Below are positions 61,829 through 64,000 of a stretch of 64,000 bases of DNA, piece after piece. The translations under genes and the position numbers were made by a program. This DNA is from Candidatus Tanganyikabacteria bacterium. Lineage in GTDB: Bacteria; Cyanobacteriota; Sericytochromatia; S15B-MN24; VGJW01. The first letter of the stretch is position 1, and every line of letters starts with the position of its first letter. Location: NCBI GenBank assembly GCA_016867265.1, contig VGJW01000014.1, forward strand, positions 24,778-88,777. The letters are read 5' to 3'. The notes under the pieces were generated by a model that was not told the origin of the DNA, ran no database searches, and was given only the letters and a program-made list of their open reading frames with translations.

Positions 61829-62944
61829 TCAGGGCTCGCCTCCCAGCAAAACCGAGTAGTCGGCCGAGAAGGGGGAGGGATCATCCGTGACCAGCCACGG
61901 CGTGCCGGGCAGCAGGCGCTCGAGGACGGCATCGGACTCGAGCGTGACGTCACGGGAGACGACCCGGGTCGCGATGTCGGGCTCACCCGTGGCCAGACGC
62001 ACCACCATAAGCCCCTCGGCACCCAACGTCTCGGCCAGCTTCATGGCCCGGTCGCGCTGCCCCGGTCCATGCAGCACCTCGACCTGCATCGGACGGCTAC
62101 CCTTGGCCCGTTGCGGGCGTCCCAGCCGCTCGAAGAGCACTTCCATGCGGTTGATGTCGGGGATCCAGACGCCATCGAAGCCCGGAGTCCCCGGCACGAC
62201 CGCCGCCCGAATGCCGGACACCGCCCCGAGCCGTCGACACAGCGCGAGGCGCTCTGGGCCCGTGAGATCACCGGCAGGCTTGAGTGCGCTCCACGCCTCG
62301 CCCCACGACGCCGATCGCGCGGCAGCGCCGCGCATCAGCAGGCCCAGCAGTTGCATCTGCCGCACAAGCGCAGGCCGCTCTCCCACTTCGTCGGCCCGCA
62401 CCCTGCCCACGCGTGCCAAAGTCGCAGCATCAAGCGGCAGAGCGCTGCCAGATGCCGCTCCCCAAGTGGCCGGCACCAGGCCTTCTGTCGACCCGAAGAC
62501 CTTTCGTGCCGTCGCCGGCGTGAGTGCGACAACCCGGTTGACGGGATGTCCAAGCGTCCCCTCGACGGACTGCCGAAGCAGGGTCAGGCCCCCGACGGCA
62601 GGGACATCCTTGAGGCGGCCGACGCCATAGCCGGGCATCGTTACCTGAGTCAACGTCGGGAACAGCACCATCCGGGCCCGGGTCTCGTCCGGCATCAGGC
62701 CTAGCACCCCGAAGAACGCGCCCCTGGCAGCCGGGCCCTCGCCATCCAGCAAGGCAATCAGGATCCACCACGGCCCATCGAAGAGCCCCGGCTTGGGCCG
62801 ATCAGCCACGACGCGGCGCAGAACAAAGCCGCCGACGACCAGCAGCATCATGGCCAACAGCGCCACGGCAACGCGTCGGTGTCGCGCACGCTCCTGCGCG
62901 ACCGCCCGGCGCAGGCGGCGGGTACGCAGGTGCTGGGTGCCCAT
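61829..62944 (-). CDS. LytR/LCP-like envelope protein, degenerate
   Basis: 371 aa. A basic N terminus leads into one membrane helix (VAVALLAMMLLVVGGFVL). The LCP-like region (residues 60-145) keeps the fold pattern ARMVLFPTLTQVTMPG...LTLLRQSVEGTLGHPVNRVVAL, but the usual SIPRDT segment with its catalytic Arg/Asp is replaced. The C-terminal 95 residues match LytR_C (MQVEVLHGPGQRDRAMKLAETLGAEGLMVV). LCP enzymes attach polymers to peptidoglycan; this one may bind without catalysis. Confidence 0.7.
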   Translation of the reverse strand: MGTQHLRTRRLRRAVAQERARHRRVAVALLAMMLLVVGGFVLRRVVADRPKPGLFDGPWWILIALLDGEGPAARGAFFGVLGLMPDETRARMVLFPTLTQVTMPGYGVGRLKDVPAVGGLTLLRQSVEGTLGHPVNRVVALTPATARKVFGSTEGLVPATWGAASGSALPLDAATLARVGRVRADEVGERPALVRQMQLLGLLMRGAAARSASWGEAWSALKPAGDLTGPERLALCRRLGAVSGIRAAVVPGTPGFDGVWIPDINRMEVLFERLGRPQRAKGSRPMQVEVLHGPGQRDRAMKLAETLGAEGLMVVRLATGEPDIATRVVSRDVTLESDAVLERLLPGTPWLVTDDPSPFSADYSVLLGGEP

Positions 62945-63021
62945 TGAAGGCCCATGGTAGCACCTGTGGCGCCGACAACATTGACAAGCGCCGCCTCCGG
63001 CCCTACCATCGCGATCGTCAT

Positions 63022-63094
63022 TCCGGCATAGCTCAGTTGGTAGAGCAGCTGACTGTTAATCAGCGGGTCACTGGTTCGAGTCCAGTTGCCGGAG
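63022..63094 (+). tRNA. trnN: tRNA-Asn(GTT)
   Basis: 73 nt. Acceptor TCCGGCA pairs with TGCCGGA. The D-arm is AGCTC...GAGC, the anticodon loop CTGTTAA gives GTT, and the T-loop is TTCGAGT. CCA is not encoded. Confidence 0.96.
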
Positions 63095-63104
63095 CTAATA
63101 GGGA

Positions 63105-63142
63105 AGCGGGTTTTGGCGATTATGCCGGGACCCGCTCTTTTG
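63105..63142 (+). terminator. Intrinsic terminator after tRNA-Asn
   Basis: AGCGGGT and ACCCGCT with an inner GGC/GCC pairing around GATTAT, followed by CTTTTG. Confidence 0.75.
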
Positions 63143-63435
63143 TTGGGGGGACGCCGGGGGGACGGCAGGAGTGAATCTGGGTCACTCTCGGCGGTCCGTA
63201 CGCTCTGCCTGATCGACCTCACTTGCTACGACGGCAGGACGGTTCTTGTGGTTGCCCGGGCGGATGAGCCTCGAGGCCCGGAAGCGAGGGGTACCATCAC
63301 CCCACCCAGCAAGCAAAAACGCCTTCTAGGCCCCTGTAGAGGGCCGCTTTCCGCGCCGCGGTCCGGCTTCGCTACGGACCGGGGCGATAGGGTCAAGGGA
63401 CAAAGGGTTCAAGAGTCAAGGGACAAGCCCTCGGC
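63143..63435. other. Non-coding stretch with short repeats and a hairpin
   Basis: No convincing gene. GGTCCG-GCTTCGCTA-CGGACC (about 63360-63380) forms a hairpin. GTCAAGGGACAA occurs twice between 63391 and 63425, with a third partial copy (GGTTCAAGAG). Position just past tRNA-Asn is a typical landing site for mobile DNA, but no integrase or att repeat is seen. Confidence 0.4.
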
Positions 63436-63999
63436 CTACGGCCTCGACCTGGCAAGGCGGAAGCCGATGTAGAGGTTGCGGCGGGCGCCGGGGTCGTCGT
63501 CGCCGCGGTGCGCCGCACGCGTGCCGGACGCGTCAGCGGCCCACGACCCACCGCGGCGCACCCGGAACGAGCCTTCTGTGGGGCCCACCGGATCCGTCAC
63601 AGTGCCTGGGTAATCGCCGTACCAGTCCCAGCACCACTCGTACACATTGCCCGCCATGTCATACAAGCCCCACGCATTGGGTTTCTTCTGGGCTACAGGA
63701 TGGGTCATGCTGTAGCTGTTGCCGTCGAACCAGGCATACGTCCCCAGCAGGTTGCTGTCGGAACCGAAGTACCACGCCGTGCTGCTGCCGGCACGGTAGG
63801 CATACTCCCACTCCGCTTCCGTAGGCAGGCGCCATCCGGTTGTGGCATAGGGGGTGTAGGCCGTCAGCGTCACGTAGCGGCAGGAATAGTTGCCCGTGCC
63901 CGGGGTGCCATTGCAATTGGACAGGTTGTAGGCCTCGGGTAGGCCATCCGCAACGGACAGGGCGTTTGCGTAGGCTATGGCGTCGTACCAACTCACCTG
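63436..63999 (-). CDS. SUMF1/FGE-like domain protein (5' end off window)
   Basis: The visible 187 residues contain VSWYDAIAYANALS, GWRLPTEAEWEYAYRAG, AWGLYDMAGNVYEWCWDWYG, RRGGSWAADASGTRAAHRG and IGFRLAR: the formylglycine-generating-enzyme/SUMF1 fold. The active-site Cys pair of true FGE is not present in the SGTRAAHR region, so it is more likely a structural or ligand-binding member such as those in surface lipoproteins and kinases. The start lies beyond 64000. Confidence 0.85.
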   Translation of the reverse strand, partial: QVSWYDAIAYANALSVADGLPEAYNLSNCNGTPGTGNYSCRYVTLTAYTPYATTGWRLPTEAEWEYAYRAGSSTAWYFGSDSNLLGTYAWFDGNSYSMTHPVAQKKPNAWGLYDMAGNVYEWCWDWYGDYPGTVTDPVGPTEGSFRVRRGGSWAADASGTRAAHRGDDDPGARRNLYIGFRLARSRP

Positions 64000-64000
64000 A

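Noticed and set aside
1..64000. CRISPR arrays, prophage, IS elements
   Set aside because: No regularly spaced repeats, integrase, transposase or phage structural genes are visible. The five MGG copies are gene duplicates, not spacer arrays.

Overview
The window is a GC-rich bacterial chromosome segment, densely packed with genes on both strands. There are no phage, plasmid, insertion-sequence or CRISPR signatures. The cell was probably diderm: lipobox signal peptides recur, and one operon encodes a TonB-like protein with a predicted outer-membrane beta-barrel. Several features point away from Proteobacteria: a DUF370/RemA-gmk-rpoZ-coaBC-priA run, a split glycine decarboxylase (GcvPA/GcvPB), a DUF151 nuclease and an LCP/LytR-type protein. 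The ribosomal block trnW-secE-nusG-rplK-rplA-rplJ-rplL is not followed by rpoBC, an arrangement also seen in cyanobacteria. My best guess is a non-photosynthetic relative of Cyanobacteria (Sericytochromatia/Vampirovibrionota-like) or another diderm Terrabacterium. This is inference only.

Layout. 0-4 kb: larC (partial), a DUF151 nuclease, a cyclodeaminase-like protein, a lipoprotein and xthA. 4-8.6 kb (minus): coiled-coil protein, deoA, deoB, small helical protein, ispD. 8.7-12.3 kb: a DUF4388-type protein coupled to mutS. 12.3-18 kb (minus): the most unusual region. It has a tandem array of small paralogous proteins that all begin MGG, one carrying a LysM domain, followed by three poorly characterised genes. 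18-20 kb: a secreted protein, a FAD oxidoreductase and tRNA-Thr. 20-26.8 kb (minus): a tightly overlapping housekeeping run rsmB-rlmN-rsgA-glmU-prs-pth. 26.8-29.1 kb: two damaged genes (NHL-repeat protein and S8 peptidase). 29.3-36.7 kb: a GH1 lipoprotein, the glycine cleavage operon gcvT-gcvH-gcvPA-gcvPB, a RacA-like MerR/coiled-coil protein and a lipoate/octanoate transferase that probably serves GcvH. 36.7-42.1 kb (minus): TPR protein, OM barrel and TonB operon. 42.2-47.1 kb: an MFS transporter and the ribosomal/nusG/secE block with tRNA-Trp. 47.2-52.1 kb: GT2, speD, a UDP-sugar pyrophosphorylase, miaB and panB. 52.2-54.1 kb: a large leaderless protein with a papain-like Q-C-H-D pattern. 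54.2-58.8 kb: DUF370, gmk, rpoZ, coaBC and priA. 58.9-61.1 kb: a decayed sigma-70 gene and recA behind a promoter with a LexA-like box. 61.1-64 kb: an ABC ATPase, a degenerate LytR/LCP protein, tRNA-Asn and a partial SUMF1/FGE-like protein.

Gene expression style. Many neighbours overlap by 1 to 4 bases. A recurrent form is TTGA, where a TTG start shares bases with the upstream TGA stop (mutS, the gene at 13925, prs, rlmN). Putative promoters show a clear TATAAT-like -10 box; clear -35 boxes appear at speD, recA and rplJ.

The best candidate for an undescribed system is the MGG array at 15.4-17.9 kb with its shared upstream leader. Next are the papain-like protein at 52.2 kb and the TPR/barrel/TonB operon.
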